Shown one piece after another: positions 56,315 through 64,000 of a DNA stretch of 64,000 nucleotides. Each line of letters begins with the position of its first letter. The first letter of the stretch is position 1. A model generated the notes under the pieces. The model was not told where the DNA came from, searched no databases, and was given only the letters and a program-made list of their open reading frames with translations. The DNA is taken from positions 6,696,001 through 6,760,000 of the forward strand of contig NZ_CP109479.1 of the NCBI RefSeq assembly GCF_036227485.1, read 5' to 3'. Origin of the DNA: Streptomyces sp. NBC_01451 (GTDB lineage: Bacteria > Actinomycetota > Actinomycetes > Streptomycetales > Streptomycetaceae). The position numbers and the translations under genes were made by a program.

Positions 56315-57916
56315 TCAGGAACCGGCGCGACGGAAGCCCGCGCGCGTCGCGGTGAAGGCGAGGGCGAACAGCCGTGTCCATGTGGGGCGGACGGCGTACC
56401 GGGCGAAGCGTGTCGACAGGTCGAGCCAGCCTCGCTTGCTCGTCATGATCAGGTGGCCCGGCGAGGTGAAGCCGCTGACCACGATCGACTTCTCGGCGTT
56501 CTCGTAGCCCAGGAGGTTGCCGAAGTTGCCGCGGCCGGAGACGAACTCGCGGCCCTCCTCGTTCCCGCCCCAGATGAGGTAGGGGTTCGTCCACACCACC
56601 GGCGGCATCGTGTTGACGCCGATGGCGCCGTAGCGGAGGTCCGAGACCGCGCGGTCCACGGTGGCGGCGTGGGCCTTCTTGGTGTCCTCGTCGATGACGA
56701 TCGTCGCGGCCAGGGTGCCTAGGAGCTTCTCGTTGGCGAACTCCGTCGCGGCGGGCAGGAATGTCCCGGCGTCGGGCGCGACGTCGAGCGCGACCTCGCT
56801 CATGACCTGGCAGAACGCCTCGTTCTCCAGGGCGAAGCCCTCGGTGCCGACGTCCTCGATCACCATGACTTGCGAAGCGGGGCGGCCGTCGGTGGGCTGC
56901 ACGATCCGCGCGGCCGGATAGGCGTCGCGGAAGGCCGTGAAGGTCTTGTCGACCCCGGGGTAGCTGGTGCTGGAGCCGGGTGTGAGGTCCCGCAGGGCGA
57001 CGGTGATCGCGTCCAGGAGCTGCCGCCGCTGCGGCCAGTGCAGGCTCGTCACCAGGGTCTGCGTCCGGCCGCAGATCGAGCCGCCGCTGATCGTGACGAT
57101 GGTGGCGATCTGGAGCGCCTGATGGCGGATCTCCTTCTCGGTCCACGGTCGGTCGCCGGGAACGACGATGCACGGGTTGTTGCCGCCGCACTCGGAGACC
57201 AGCTCGGTGTCGGTGGCCTCCATGATCGCCTTGGCGGAACCGGTCCCGCCGGTGAAGTAGATCTTGGAGAGGCGAGGGTCCTGGGTCAGCTCCCGCCCTT
57301 CGTCGGCAGGGCAGAAGGCGACGGCGTGGACGTCGACGAGCGGTTGCAGGACCTTCTCCCACACCCGGTCGGCGTCCTCGTTGAGGGGGTGGGGCTTGTG
57401 GACGGCCACGTAGCCGTCGACGAAGAGGGCCCGGATCATCTCGAACGACGACGCGACGTTCCCCGCCCCGAGCACGGCCACGATGCCGCCGGGCTTCGCG
57501 TAGGGGTCCACCCGGCGAGGTTCGCCGACGACGCGCAGCACGTCGGTCCGGTCGCCGTTGAGCAGGCGGTCCTTCCCGCGCGGGGAGACCCGGACGTCGA
57601 AGCGGCCGTCCCCGGCAGGGGTGACCGCGAGCGGCCGGATCGGGCGGCCGCGGACCAGGCCCTCGTACAGGTCGATGGCGGCCGCGACGTTCACGGGCAC
57701 CGGTACCAGGACGCGCTGCACGCTCGTGCCGACCTGGTGGGCGTCGGCCGGGTTCGCGGGGTCGATGCCCTTCGCGCGGCAGTCCGCCGCCACCAGCTCG
57801 TCGAAGTGCCGGTCGATGTTCGCCTGGACCAGGCGGAGCAGCCTGAGCCGCTCTGCCGCCGGCGTGGCCCGCCAGCGGGCGGGGTCGACCCAGTCGACAG
57901 CCTCCGTGGCCTTCAT
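56315..57916 (-). CDS. Aldehyde dehydrogenase superfamily protein
   Basis: A 533-residue ALDH-like protein. The cofactor region is VLGAGNVASSFEMIRALFVDGYVAVHKPHP; FTGGTGSAKAIMEATDTELVSECGGNNPCIV holds the general-base Glu position and SGGSICGRTQTLV the candidate nucleophile Cys near residue 296. The mid-protein is divergent from typical ALDHs, so activity on an acyl-CoA, long-chain or unusual aldehyde is possible. The start ATG 57916 has GGGAAGGG upstream; the longer frame reaching 57985 overlaps the TetR operator. First gene of the ALDH-SDR-FAD operon. Confidence 0.85.
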   Translation of the reverse strand: MKATEAVDWVDPARWRATPAAERLRLLRLVQANIDRHFDELVAADCRAKGIDPANPADAHQVGTSVQRVLVPVPVNVAAAIDLYEGLVRGRPIRPLAVTPAGDGRFDVRVSPRGKDRLLNGDRTDVLRVVGEPRRVDPYAKPGGIVAVLGAGNVASSFEMIRALFVDGYVAVHKPHPLNEDADRVWEKVLQPLVDVHAVAFCPADEGRELTQDPRLSKIYFTGGTGSAKAIMEATDTELVSECGGNNPCIVVPGDRPWTEKEIRHQALQIATIVTISGGSICGRTQTLVTSLHWPQRRQLLDAITVALRDLTPGSSTSYPGVDKTFTAFRDAYPAARIVQPTDGRPASQVMVIEDVGTEGFALENEAFCQVMSEVALDVAPDAGTFLPAATEFANEKLLGTLAATIVIDEDTKKAHAATVDRAVSDLRYGAIGVNTMPPVVWTNPYLIWGGNEEGREFVSGRGNFGNLLGYENAEKSIVVSGFTSPGHLIMTSKRGWLDLSTRFARYAVRPTWTRLFALAFTATRAGFRRAGS

Positions 57917-57968
57917 GGTGTGTCCCTTCCCTCGGTCGTCGACGGCGTGATCCGCCCGCTCCTCAATA

Positions 57969-58028
57969 GTGGACCGGCGGTACATTGAAATTAATGTACC
58001 GCCGGTCCACAGTCAATGGACCGGCGGT
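57969..58028. promoter_or_regulatory. Large TetR operator with extra half-site
   Basis: GTGGACCGGCGGTACATT (57969-57986) and its exact complement (57993-58010) flank the spacer GAAATT: 18-bp arms, perfect. A third copy of the half-site, TGGACCGGCGGT, is at 58017-58028, 17 bp before the TetR start. It lies in the divergent gap between the TetR gene and the ALDH operon and should serve both. Confidence 0.88.
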
Positions 58029-58044
58029 CGGTTATTCTCGTGGG

Positions 58045-58728
58045 GTGGCAACCTTCCATCGCGCACGGAGCGAGGAGCAGCGCGCCGAACGGCGGCAGAG
58101 CATCCTGCGGACCGCGGCCGGCATGCTCGACGAGATGCCTGTCGCGGCGGTGAGCCTCAACGAACTCAGCCGCCGGGTCGGGCTGTCGAAGTCCGCCATG
58201 TCGCTCTACTTCGAGTCACGCGAGGCGGTGCTGCTGGGCCTGCTCACGGAGGCCGCCGTCCGCTACCGGGCCGAGACCGCCGATGAGTTCTCCGAGTGGG
58301 CCGACCCGTCGGCACCGGCTCCGGTGCGAGTGCGCCAGATCGCGGCGCGGCTGGCCGCCACGTTCGCCGCCCACCCGATGCTGTGCGAACTACTGAGCGT
58401 GCAACAGGTGATCCTGGAGCACAACATCTCCGTCGACGTCGCGACCAGGTACAAGAGAGCCTCGCGTGACGCCATCCACTGGCTCGGGGAGCAGCTCCGC
58501 GACCTGCTTCCCGAACTCGACGACGAACGGGCGCTCCGCGCCGCGCACATGGTCATCATCCTCGTCGGTGCCCTGTGGACCCGCAGCCGTCCCGCCCCCG
58601 CACTGCTCGCCGCCTTCCAGGCCGACGCGAGCCTGGCGTTCATGCACCCGGCCTTCACCGAGGCTTTCGAGGCCGCGACAGCCACCTTCCTTCAGGGGCT
58701 CATCGTGGAGACCGCCGACACGGCCTGA
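58045..58728 (+). CDS. TetR/AcrR family regulator
   Basis: A 227-residue repressor. The helix-turn-helix is SEEQRAERRQSILRTAAGML ... NELSRRVGLSKSAMSLYFESREAVL (residues ~9-65); the C-terminal helical domain has LRDLLPELDDERALRAAHMVI. Start GTG 58045; an upstream frame beginning at 57985 would run through the operator. It is divergent from the ALDH-SDR-FAD operon, which it probably represses. Not of the gamma-butyrolactone receptor type as far as I can see. Confidence 0.88.
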   Translation: MATFHRARSEEQRAERRQSILRTAAGMLDEMPVAAVSLNELSRRVGLSKSAMSLYFESREAVLLGLLTEAAVRYRAETADEFSEWADPSAPAPVRVRQIAARLAATFAAHPMLCELLSVQQVILEHNISVDVATRYKRASRDAIHWLGEQLRDLLPELDDERALRAAHMVIILVGALWTRSRPAPALLAAFQADASLAFMHPAFTEAFEAATATFLQGLIVETADTA

Positions 58729-58859
58729 CGGCCATTTCGCCGCTGCTGCACATGGCAGGCTCCCGGAAATGAGAGACGGCGACGCGCCAGCCGGACGATG
58801 CCGGGAACGTGACCCCAGTGGCATGCCCACCATGTCTCACCGGTGCCCCGGTGCGGCAA

Positions 58860-59124
58860 GTAGGGGTGCCCTCCTGGTCCGGGGTGAAGTGCGCGGCGAC
58901 GGCTGGGGCCGCCAGCGCGGCCTGGCCGTTGACGTTCCGGGGCCGGTGAACCCGCTCGGCAGTCCGATGCTGGTCGCGTCCGTTGAACCGAGCGCTCCGT
59001 GGGGCCCGTGCCGGGCCGGGCGGGCGCGGGGTACGTGACGCCGGCGCCACAGGGCTGCGCCGACGACGGCCGAGGCCGACGAGCCGCCGACGACGGCCGC
59101 ACGCGGAAGGGTACGGCGTTCCAC
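58860..59124 (-). pseudogene. Decayed 5' copy of the PhoX/DUF839 gene
   Basis: From 59124 the minus strand reads VERRTLPRAAVVGGSS, then an ALWRR region and GALGSTDATSIGLPSGFT, matching the first gene of the window (VERRTLLRAAVIGGSA, LWRG, GALAAPDANGIRLPAGFT). A shifted frame contains PARPGTGP, matching PAQPGTGP there, so frameshifts are present. After GFT the similarity fades. Upstream, TTGGAACGAGAGTGG parallels the first gene's TTTGGAGCGAGAGTGG, so ribosome binding site and start were duplicated too. Confidence 0.8.
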
Positions 59125-59262
59125 TCTCGTTCCAAGGGCGTGCCGTGACCGCCCCGCCCCCGGCCGGCGACGGGGGCGCGCTGACGGTCCCTGGACGGGA
59201 GGAGTGGCTGTCATGGCCGAGTCATGTCGGGCGGACGTACGGGTGTCCCCCCGCCGCCGGCG

Positions 59263-60225
59263 TCAGTCGCACAGGCTCGCCACCACCAGGCTGTCGAACG
59301 CCAGGCGGCCCGACTGGGACGCCGTGACCCGTACCACCGCGTCCTCGCCCGCGTCCTCGACGGGCAGTCGCGTCGCGGAGATCCGGCAGCGGAGGTCCAG
59401 TTCCACCGGGGCGTGGAAGGCGCTGCGCAGTTCCACGGGCAGCACGCGGTACGGGGCGCACGCGGCCTGGGTTGCCTGGCGGGCCGCCTCGAGGAGCAGC
59501 ATGCCGGGGACCTGGTCCGTGGGGTGGTCGAACAGGACCGGGTGACTGGGATCGATCCGCAGCTCCCATTCGAGGCCCCGGCGGGCCGAGGCCGAGCGGG
59601 GGATGCCCAGGACCACGTCCCGTTCGTCGAGGCGGCCGACGATCGGGGGTGGGACCGGGTCCGGCTGGGTGGGGAAGTCACCTGGTTCGACCGGGGAGTT
59701 GGGCCCGTCGCCGATGGGTGACACGCGTAGCGCCAGACGCCCCGCACCCGCGAAGACCTCGCCGCGCAGCAGGTCGGCCTCCAGCGTGAGCCCGGTCAGC
59801 GCGCCGGCCTGGCGCCGGACGTCCGTGGCGGAGACGTCCAGGCGTATCTCGGCGGGGCGGGAGCCGAGGAGGACGGCCCCGGGGACGATGTCGACGTCCA
59901 GCTCGGCGATGTCGCAGCGATGGTCCGCGGGCACGCCGTAGTACGTCTGCCCGAGCAGGACGGACGCCTGCCGCAGTGACTCCGCGGCGAGCAGCGGGTC
60001 GTGCCAGGAACCGGCGATGGGCGCGTAGAAGGTGTGACCGCGCGGCCACTGCGCGCCCAGCCGGAAGGTGTCGGGGCCCAGCCGCAGCCAGTCGGTGATC
60101 AGCACCTCGGCGACCGCGCTGCGGTCGACCAGGTGGCGCGGAGCGGTCCGCACGAATCGCAGATCGGCCTCGCCCCTGGCATACGGCGGGGAAGGAAGGA
60201 TGCGTGAGGAATCGGTGACGGACAC
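59263..60225 (-). CDS. AfsA/ScbA-like gamma-butyrolactone biosynthesis protein
   Basis: A 320-residue protein with two AfsA hotdog domains. Blocks seen are VDRSAVAEVLITDWLRLG, FYAPIAGSWHDPLLAAESLRQASVLL (domain 1, ~70-95) and SHPVLFDHPTDQVPGMLLLEAARQATQA (domain 2, ~245), typical of AfsA, ScbA and BarX. These condense an acyl group with dihydroxyacetone phosphate or take part in other hormone syntheses. GTG 60225 was chosen; AAAGG lies ~8 bases upstream. No cognate GBL receptor gene is adjacent, so a role in the nearby biosynthetic genes is possible but unproven. Confidence 0.87.
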   Translation of the reverse strand: MSVTDSSRILPSPPYARGEADLRFVRTAPRHLVDRSAVAEVLITDWLRLGPDTFRLGAQWPRGHTFYAPIAGSWHDPLLAAESLRQASVLLGQTYYGVPADHRCDIAELDVDIVPGAVLLGSRPAEIRLDVSATDVRRQAGALTGLTLEADLLRGEVFAGAGRLALRVSPIGDGPNSPVEPGDFPTQPDPVPPPIVGRLDERDVVLGIPRSASARRGLEWELRIDPSHPVLFDHPTDQVPGMLLLEAARQATQAACAPYRVLPVELRSAFHAPVELDLRCRISATRLPVEDAGEDAVVRVTASQSGRLAFDSLVVASLCD

Positions 60226-60532
60226 GCAGGTTGCCTTTCTGGAGGTCAACGATGCCAGGTCCTGTCGTCACACTCCCGTCGTGCGCCCGGAGGGCGGGTC
60301 CCGCGGCGTCGGGTGCGTGCTCTGGGGGTTCCCCTCCGGGGGAGCGTGAGCGTGCATGACGCCGCAGGGCAGACGGGAATCGGGCGACAGGGCCCAGGGA
60401 CCGGTCCGGCGGTGAGCGGGCCCCGGCGGTTCGGCAGGCGGTGCGGGTGCCGGTGGTGCCGGTGGCGACAGGGGTCGCGGGGCGGGGCATGGCGGGCCCG
60501 GGGCAGGGCAGGGGGCCGGGTCGGCGGGCGGG
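60226..60532. other. 307-bp gap with no recognised element
   Basis: Between the flavin reductase stop and the AfsA-like start, both on the minus strand. It is strongly G-rich on the plus strand; GGACCGGTCCGGCGG around 60395 is a local palindrome. No gene, and no receptor binding element of the ARE type, was found. Confidence 0.5.
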
Positions 60533-61009
60533 TCAGGCGGCTGCGAGGGCGGTGAAGCGACCGGCGTGGAAGACCAGCGGGCCCGCCTGCTCGGTCAGGG
60601 CTCCTTCGACGGCCTCGGCGATGACCAGCTCGTGGTCGCCCGCCGGATGGATGGTGGCGATACGGCAGTCCAGCCAGCCAAGACCGTCGGCCGGTATGGG
60701 ATGCCCGGCCCGGGTCGACGTCCAGTCGCCCACGGCGAACCGGTCGGCACCCCTGGCGCTGAACAGGCGGCACAGCTCGGCATGCTGGTCACCGAGGATG
60801 GTGACCGCGAAGCCGCCCGCCGCGCGGATGGCCGGCCAGGTGGTGGAGGTGTCCGCGGCGCACAGGGCGACCAGCGGCGGGTCCAGGGACACGGACGTGA
60901 AGGAGTTCACCGCCATGCCCTTGGGGCCCTCGGCGGTGTGCGCGGTGACCAGCACCACTCCGGTGGTGAACCGGCCGAGGATGTCGCGGAACGAGCGCTG
61001 CTCCAGCAT
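60533..61009 (-). CDS. Flavin reductase family protein
   Basis: A 158-residue flavin reductase-like domain (HpaC/ActVB type). It begins MLEQRSFRDILGRFTTGVVLVTAHT and has the family block GMAVNSFTSVSLDPPLVALCA and GHPIPADGLGWLDCRIATIH. Such enzymes reduce free FMN or FAD with NAD(P)H and hand it to two-component monooxygenases; the luciferase-like enzyme encoded just upstream is the obvious partner. The ATG 61009 start fits the family N-terminus. Confidence 0.9.
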   Translation of the reverse strand: MLEQRSFRDILGRFTTGVVLVTAHTAEGPKGMAVNSFTSVSLDPPLVALCAADTSTTWPAIRAAGGFAVTILGDQHAELCRLFSARGADRFAVGDWTSTRAGHPIPADGLGWLDCRIATIHPAGDHELVIAEAVEGALTEQAGPLVFHAGRFTALAAA

Positions 61010-61177
61010 GAGTTGAATCCGTTCGCGTGAGGTGTGGGTGGGGCCCGGGGTGGGCTCGGGTGGGTCTCGACCGGGGGAGGGCGCCGGGCCGGAACGGACG
61101 GGGGAACGAACATCCCGGCCCGGCACCCGTCTTGGGGGGCGAATCGGAGGGCGGGGCCCTCCTCACGCCGGCCGGCA

Positions 61178-62287
61178 CTACTTCGCGCGGCTCGCGATCG
61201 CCCAGTCCACGGCCTCCTGCGGACGCGCCGCCGAGCCCGTGATGCGCGGCGCGACATACCGGGCGAGCAGTTCCATGCTGCGGTTGGTGCGCTCGTACGA
61301 CGCCCAGTCGGCGACGTACACGAGGAGCGAGCCGAAGCCGCCGGTGATCTCCTGCAGCCGCTCGATGCCGCTGACCACGTCGTCGACCGAGCCGACCAGC
61401 GCGCCGCCGGCCTCGACACGGGCCTCAAGGGCGCGCTCGCGCGGGGTGTCCGGGCTGATCACCTCGCGCCCGGCCGCCTTGCCGAAGTACTCGAACAGCC
61501 AGCGGTCGTAGCCCTCGCGGACGTCCGCGAACGCCTCCTCGCGGGTCTCGGCGACATGCACCGGCAGGGCGATCCGCCACTTGTCGCGGTCCAGGGTCCG
61601 GCCGTGCTCGGCGGCGGACTCCTCCGCGTACTTCCACTGGTGGGCGAGGTTGATGTGCGCGGGGGCGCCAGGTGTGAGCAGGGCGAAGGGCAGCGCGAAC
61701 GACGTCATGCTCAGGCCGTACTGGCCGATCAGGCTCGGGCTGGTCTTCGAGGTGCCGGAGGTGGCCACGGCCACCTCGATGCCCTGCGGGCTGAAGCGGG
61801 GCAACTGGAGCTTGGCCTCGTTGAGTTCGAACCAGTCGGTCTTCTGGTTGATCCGGCCCTCGCCGTTGACGAGTTCGAGGACGGTGGGCAGCGCCTCCTC
61901 AAGACGGCGGCGCTGCACCGGCTGCTCCAGGCCGAACATCTTCGCGTCGAACGGCACGCCCGGGCCGACGCCCAGGATGTAGCGGCCGCGGGTCAGGTGG
62001 TCGAGGTGTACGGCCCTGCTGGCCACGTGGAAGGGGTGGTGGCCGGAGAGCGGGACCACACCGTGGGCCAGCTTGATCTGGCTGGTGCGCTGCGAGGCGG
62101 CGGCGATCATCGTCTCGGGGGCGCCGACGAGGCCCCAGCCGAGCGTGTGGTGCTCGCCGAACCACGCCTCGTCGAAGTTGAGGTCGTCGGCGAGCTCGAC
62201 GAGGTCGAGGTTCCGGCGTATCGCGAGATGCGGGTCCTGGCCGGTCTCGTGGACGGGCGAGAGGAAGAGTCCGATACGGCTGTGCAC
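61178..62287 (-). CDS. Luciferase-like (LLM class) flavin-dependent monooxygenase
   Basis: A 369-residue bacterial-luciferase-type TIM barrel. Blocks seen: RIGLFLSPVHETGQDP, LADDLNFDEAWFGEHHTLGWG (~45), IKLAHGVVPLSGHHPFHVAS (~75) and RGRYILGVGPGVPFDAKMFGL (~110). It uses reduced flavin and oxygen to oxidise an unknown substrate. The start is GTG 62287. It lies between the ATP-grasp gene and the flavin reductase, all in one direction, so a two-component system in a biosynthetic group is likely. Confidence 0.9.
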   Translation of the reverse strand: MHSRIGLFLSPVHETGQDPHLAIRRNLDLVELADDLNFDEAWFGEHHTLGWGLVGAPETMIAAASQRTSQIKLAHGVVPLSGHHPFHVASRAVHLDHLTRGRYILGVGPGVPFDAKMFGLEQPVQRRRLEEALPTVLELVNGEGRINQKTDWFELNEAKLQLPRFSPQGIEVAVATSGTSKTSPSLIGQYGLSMTSFALPFALLTPGAPAHINLAHQWKYAEESAAEHGRTLDRDKWRIALPVHVAETREEAFADVREGYDRWLFEYFGKAAGREVISPDTPRERALEARVEAGGALVGSVDDVVSGIERLQEITGGFGSLLVYVADWASYERTNRSMELLARYVAPRITGSAARPQEAVDWAIASRAK

Positions 62288-62350
62288 AACAGACCTCCGG
62301 GAAGCGAGCGCGAAAGGGGTGAATTACCGTTAATGGGGCGCAAGTTGGGC

Positions 62351-62378
62351 GCGAGAACGAGCGAGAACGAGCGAGAAG
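62351..62378. repeat. 10-bp tandem repeat
   Basis: GCGAGAACGA occurs twice in a row (62351-62370) with a partial third copy, in the gap between the ATP-grasp stop and the luciferase-like start. Confidence 0.7.
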
Positions 62379-62445
62379 AGGTGCGAGGGGGCGAACGGGG
62401 CGAGTGGCCGGGGAGTCGGGCGGGGTGCGAGCCGGTCGCGGCGGG

Positions 62446-63702
62446 CTACGAGACCCGGTACACCGCGTCCTTCAGGGAGCGGACCTTCTGGTAGTCGGCC
62501 TCCAGGACGTGGTCGTCCGGGGCCGTGAGGAACACCCTCATCGAGCTGGTCAGCAGGTCGACCGTGGGGCGGATGCGGGCGCCGGGCGCCAGCTTCACGC
62601 CGGTGAAGAACACGCTCTCCAGACCGCGGATCTCGGCGACGGCGGTCTCGTCGACCGCGGTCACGACGCCGTCGAGCTCGGTCGGGGTGTTGTAGACGAC
62701 CGCCGGCTGGAGCCTGCGGTAGACCCGGCCCGCGTACGCCGCCCGGAACTCGTCGGGCCCGGCGTACGCCTGTGCCGTGAGCGCCGCCTGGTTGTGGCCC
62801 AGGCACACGTCGTGGAACGGGGCGTTGATGTTGCCGTTGAGGCGGGTGCCGATCTCGACCAGGACCGGGCCCTCGTCGGTGACGATGACCTCGGCGTGCG
62901 CCGGACCCCACTGGACGCCGAGTGTGGCGAGCACCTCGTCGACGTACGCGGTCAGGGCGGGTACGGGGTCGGCGTCCGGGTCGGCGAGGAGGTCCCGGTT
63001 GTAGATGTTCTTGCCCGACGGCAGCAGCGCCTTCTCGTACTCCCACACCCCGCACACATAGCGCTCGCCGGCGCAGCTGACGGTGTCGACGATGTACTCG
63101 GTGCCCCTGAGGTAGGACTGCACGAGGATCTCGGTGTTCGCGCCGCCGAAAATGTCCTGGGTGCCGAGCACCGCCTCGGCCGCCGTACGCACCGCTTCCG
63201 CGCTGTCGCAGACGACGACGCCGTCCGATCCCGCCGAGCTCAGCGGCTTGACCACCACCGGATAACTGCCCTGCTCCTGCGCCCAGTCGACGATCTCGGC
63301 CGGGTCCGCGCTCTTGAACTGGCCTGCGCAGCGCACACCGGCCCCGCGCAGCGCCTCGATCATCTCGTACTTGTCGCGGCGGGCCCGGGACAGCGCCGAG
63401 CCGTTGGACGGCACCCCGAGCGCCTCACTGAGCCGGTCGGCGAGCCGGACGGCACCCTCCTGTCCGGGGACCACGCACAACGGGCCGTACGGGCGCAGCA
63501 GTTCGACGAGTTCGCTCTCGTCCGCGCAGATGATGTTGCGGGAGTACGCGGTCAGGTCCGGGGCCTGCATCGTCGGGTTGATCCGCGGGGTGCTCTGGAC
63601 ATGGACCACGTCCGCGCCGTACGCGGCGAAGGCGGCGGGGTAGAAGTTGCCGGCGGAGTAGCCGTCGACCACTACGGCGACGGGGCGGGTGCTGCTGGTC
63701 AT
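62446..63702 (-). CDS. ATP-grasp domain ligase
   Basis: A 418-residue ATP-grasp enzyme. After an N-terminal Rossmann-like part (VAVVVDGYSAGNFYPAAFAAYGADVVHVQS) come the ATP-binding lid (YPVVVKPLSSAGSDGVVVCD, ~150), EILVQSYLRGTEYIVDTVS (~205), and the metal site EVIVTDEGPVLVEIGTRLNGN (~290). These enzymes join a carboxylate to an amine or thiol; L-amino acid ligases of dipeptide-type metabolites share this architecture. The ATG 63702 overlaps the stop of the upstream aminotransferase gene (ATGA). Confidence 0.9.
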   Translation of the reverse strand: MTSSTRPVAVVVDGYSAGNFYPAAFAAYGADVVHVQSTPRINPTMQAPDLTAYSRNIICADESELVELLRPYGPLCVVPGQEGAVRLADRLSEALGVPSNGSALSRARRDKYEMIEALRGAGVRCAGQFKSADPAEIVDWAQEQGSYPVVVKPLSSAGSDGVVVCDSAEAVRTAAEAVLGTQDIFGGANTEILVQSYLRGTEYIVDTVSCAGERYVCGVWEYEKALLPSGKNIYNRDLLADPDADPVPALTAYVDEVLATLGVQWGPAHAEVIVTDEGPVLVEIGTRLNGNINAPFHDVCLGHNQAALTAQAYAGPDEFRAAYAGRVYRRLQPAVVYNTPTELDGVVTAVDETAVAEIRGLESVFFTGVKLAPGARIRPTVDLLTSSMRVFLTAPDDHVLEADYQKVRSLKDAVYRVS

Positions 63703-64000
63703 GAACGGGCCTCCGACTCGATGAAGCGGGCCAGGCGGGCGATGCCCTCCCGCACGGCGGCGGGCGGCAGGTTGCTGAAGCCGAGGCGCAGCGCCCGCTC
63801 GCCGCCGCCCTCCAGGTGGAACATCCGCATCGGCGCCCACGAGACGGCGAAGTCGCGCGCCGAGCGCCCCATCGCGGCCAGGTCCGCCTCGAACGGCACC
63901 TCGACGACGAGGAAGAAGCCGCCGCGCGGCCGGTTCCAGCGCACCCCGTGCTCGGCGTAGCGCTCGGGCGGGAAGTGCTCGGCGAGGGCGTCGAGGGTCG
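63699..64000 (-). CDS. PLP-dependent aminotransferase, class I/II (C-terminus; gene leaves window)
   Basis: Only the last ~100 residues are present. They contain RPRGGFFLVVEVPFEADLAAM, RMFHLEGGGERALRLGFSNLP and the end LARFIESEARS, the C-terminal domain pattern of fold-type I aminotransferases, with the Arg in LRLGFS likely binding the substrate carboxylate. The catalytic Lys lies beyond the window. Its stop overlaps the ATP-grasp start by four bases, so the two are translationally coupled. Confidence 0.82.
   Translation of the reverse strand, partial: TLDALAEHFPPERYAEHGVRWNRPRGGFFLVVEVPFEADLAAMGRSARDFAVSWAPMRMFHLEGGGERALRLGFSNLPPAAVREGIARLARFIESEARS

Noticed and set aside
58017..58035. A gamma-butyrolactone receptor site (ARE) near GACCGGCGGTCGGTT
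   Set aside because: The sequence is explained by a third half-site of the TetR operator, and the adjacent regulator does not look like a GBL receptor.

Overview
The window is a high-GC actinobacterial chromosome segment, almost certainly Streptomyces: GTG starts are frequent, several genes look leaderless, and it holds dnaG next to an HrdA-type sigma factor, a DUF574 methyltransferase pair, a class F sortase, an AfsA/ScbA hotdog protein and a SoxR-type operator. No replication origin, rRNA or CRISPR array was seen.

Layout. Positions 1-9.8 kb hold a truncated Tat-exported PhoX/DUF839 protein, a divergent EamA exporter/MarR pair with an operator spanning both ribosome binding sites, a DUF574 methyltransferase, an SDR, and the nitrite-assimilation operon (NirB-like reductase, nirB, nirD). 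Positions 9-18 kb hold a TauE/SafE permease, a sortase with a secreted partner, a SoxR-box-controlled flavoprotein, small housekeeping-like genes, a second DUF574 gene and a secreted M4 metalloprotease. Positions 18.3-26.2 kb hold an ebo-type cluster (UbiA-like EboC, a TIM-barrel isomerase, EboA, TatD-like EboB, EboE, EboF-like phosphatase) followed by a cytochrome P450. Positions 26-43 kb hold the assimilatory nitrate reductase, a SanA/YdcF protein, a sirohydrochlorin chelatase (siroheme supply for NirB), dGTPase, an FAD reductase, dnaG, a sigma factor, a heterodimeric ABC exporter and an FGGY kinase.

From 43.1 kb three tRNA genes (two Asn, one CAT anticodon) mark a plastic region. The 3' part of the CAT tRNA is repeated (34 bp exact) at 47.5 kb, bracketing a 4-kb island with a VapBC module and a TetR-SDR-deazaflavin reductase unit but no integrase. 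An IS256-family element abuts the distal repeat and is itself interrupted by an ISL3-family element with an 8-bp target duplication. Next comes an orphan toxin domain whose presumed immunity gene is cut by an IS701-family element (CTAA duplication) that carries a pentapeptide-repeat passenger gene. Transposase scraps and a peptidase fragment follow to 54 kb.

Positions 54.1-58.7 kb hold a TetR-controlled operon (aldehyde dehydrogenase, SDR, frameshifted FAD oxidoreductase) with a large perfect operator. A decayed copy of the first gene's 5' end lies at 59 kb. Positions 59.3-64 kb are an unassigned biosynthetic group on the minus strand: AfsA-like protein, flavin reductase, luciferase-like monooxygenase, ATP-grasp ligase and aminotransferase, running off the window end.
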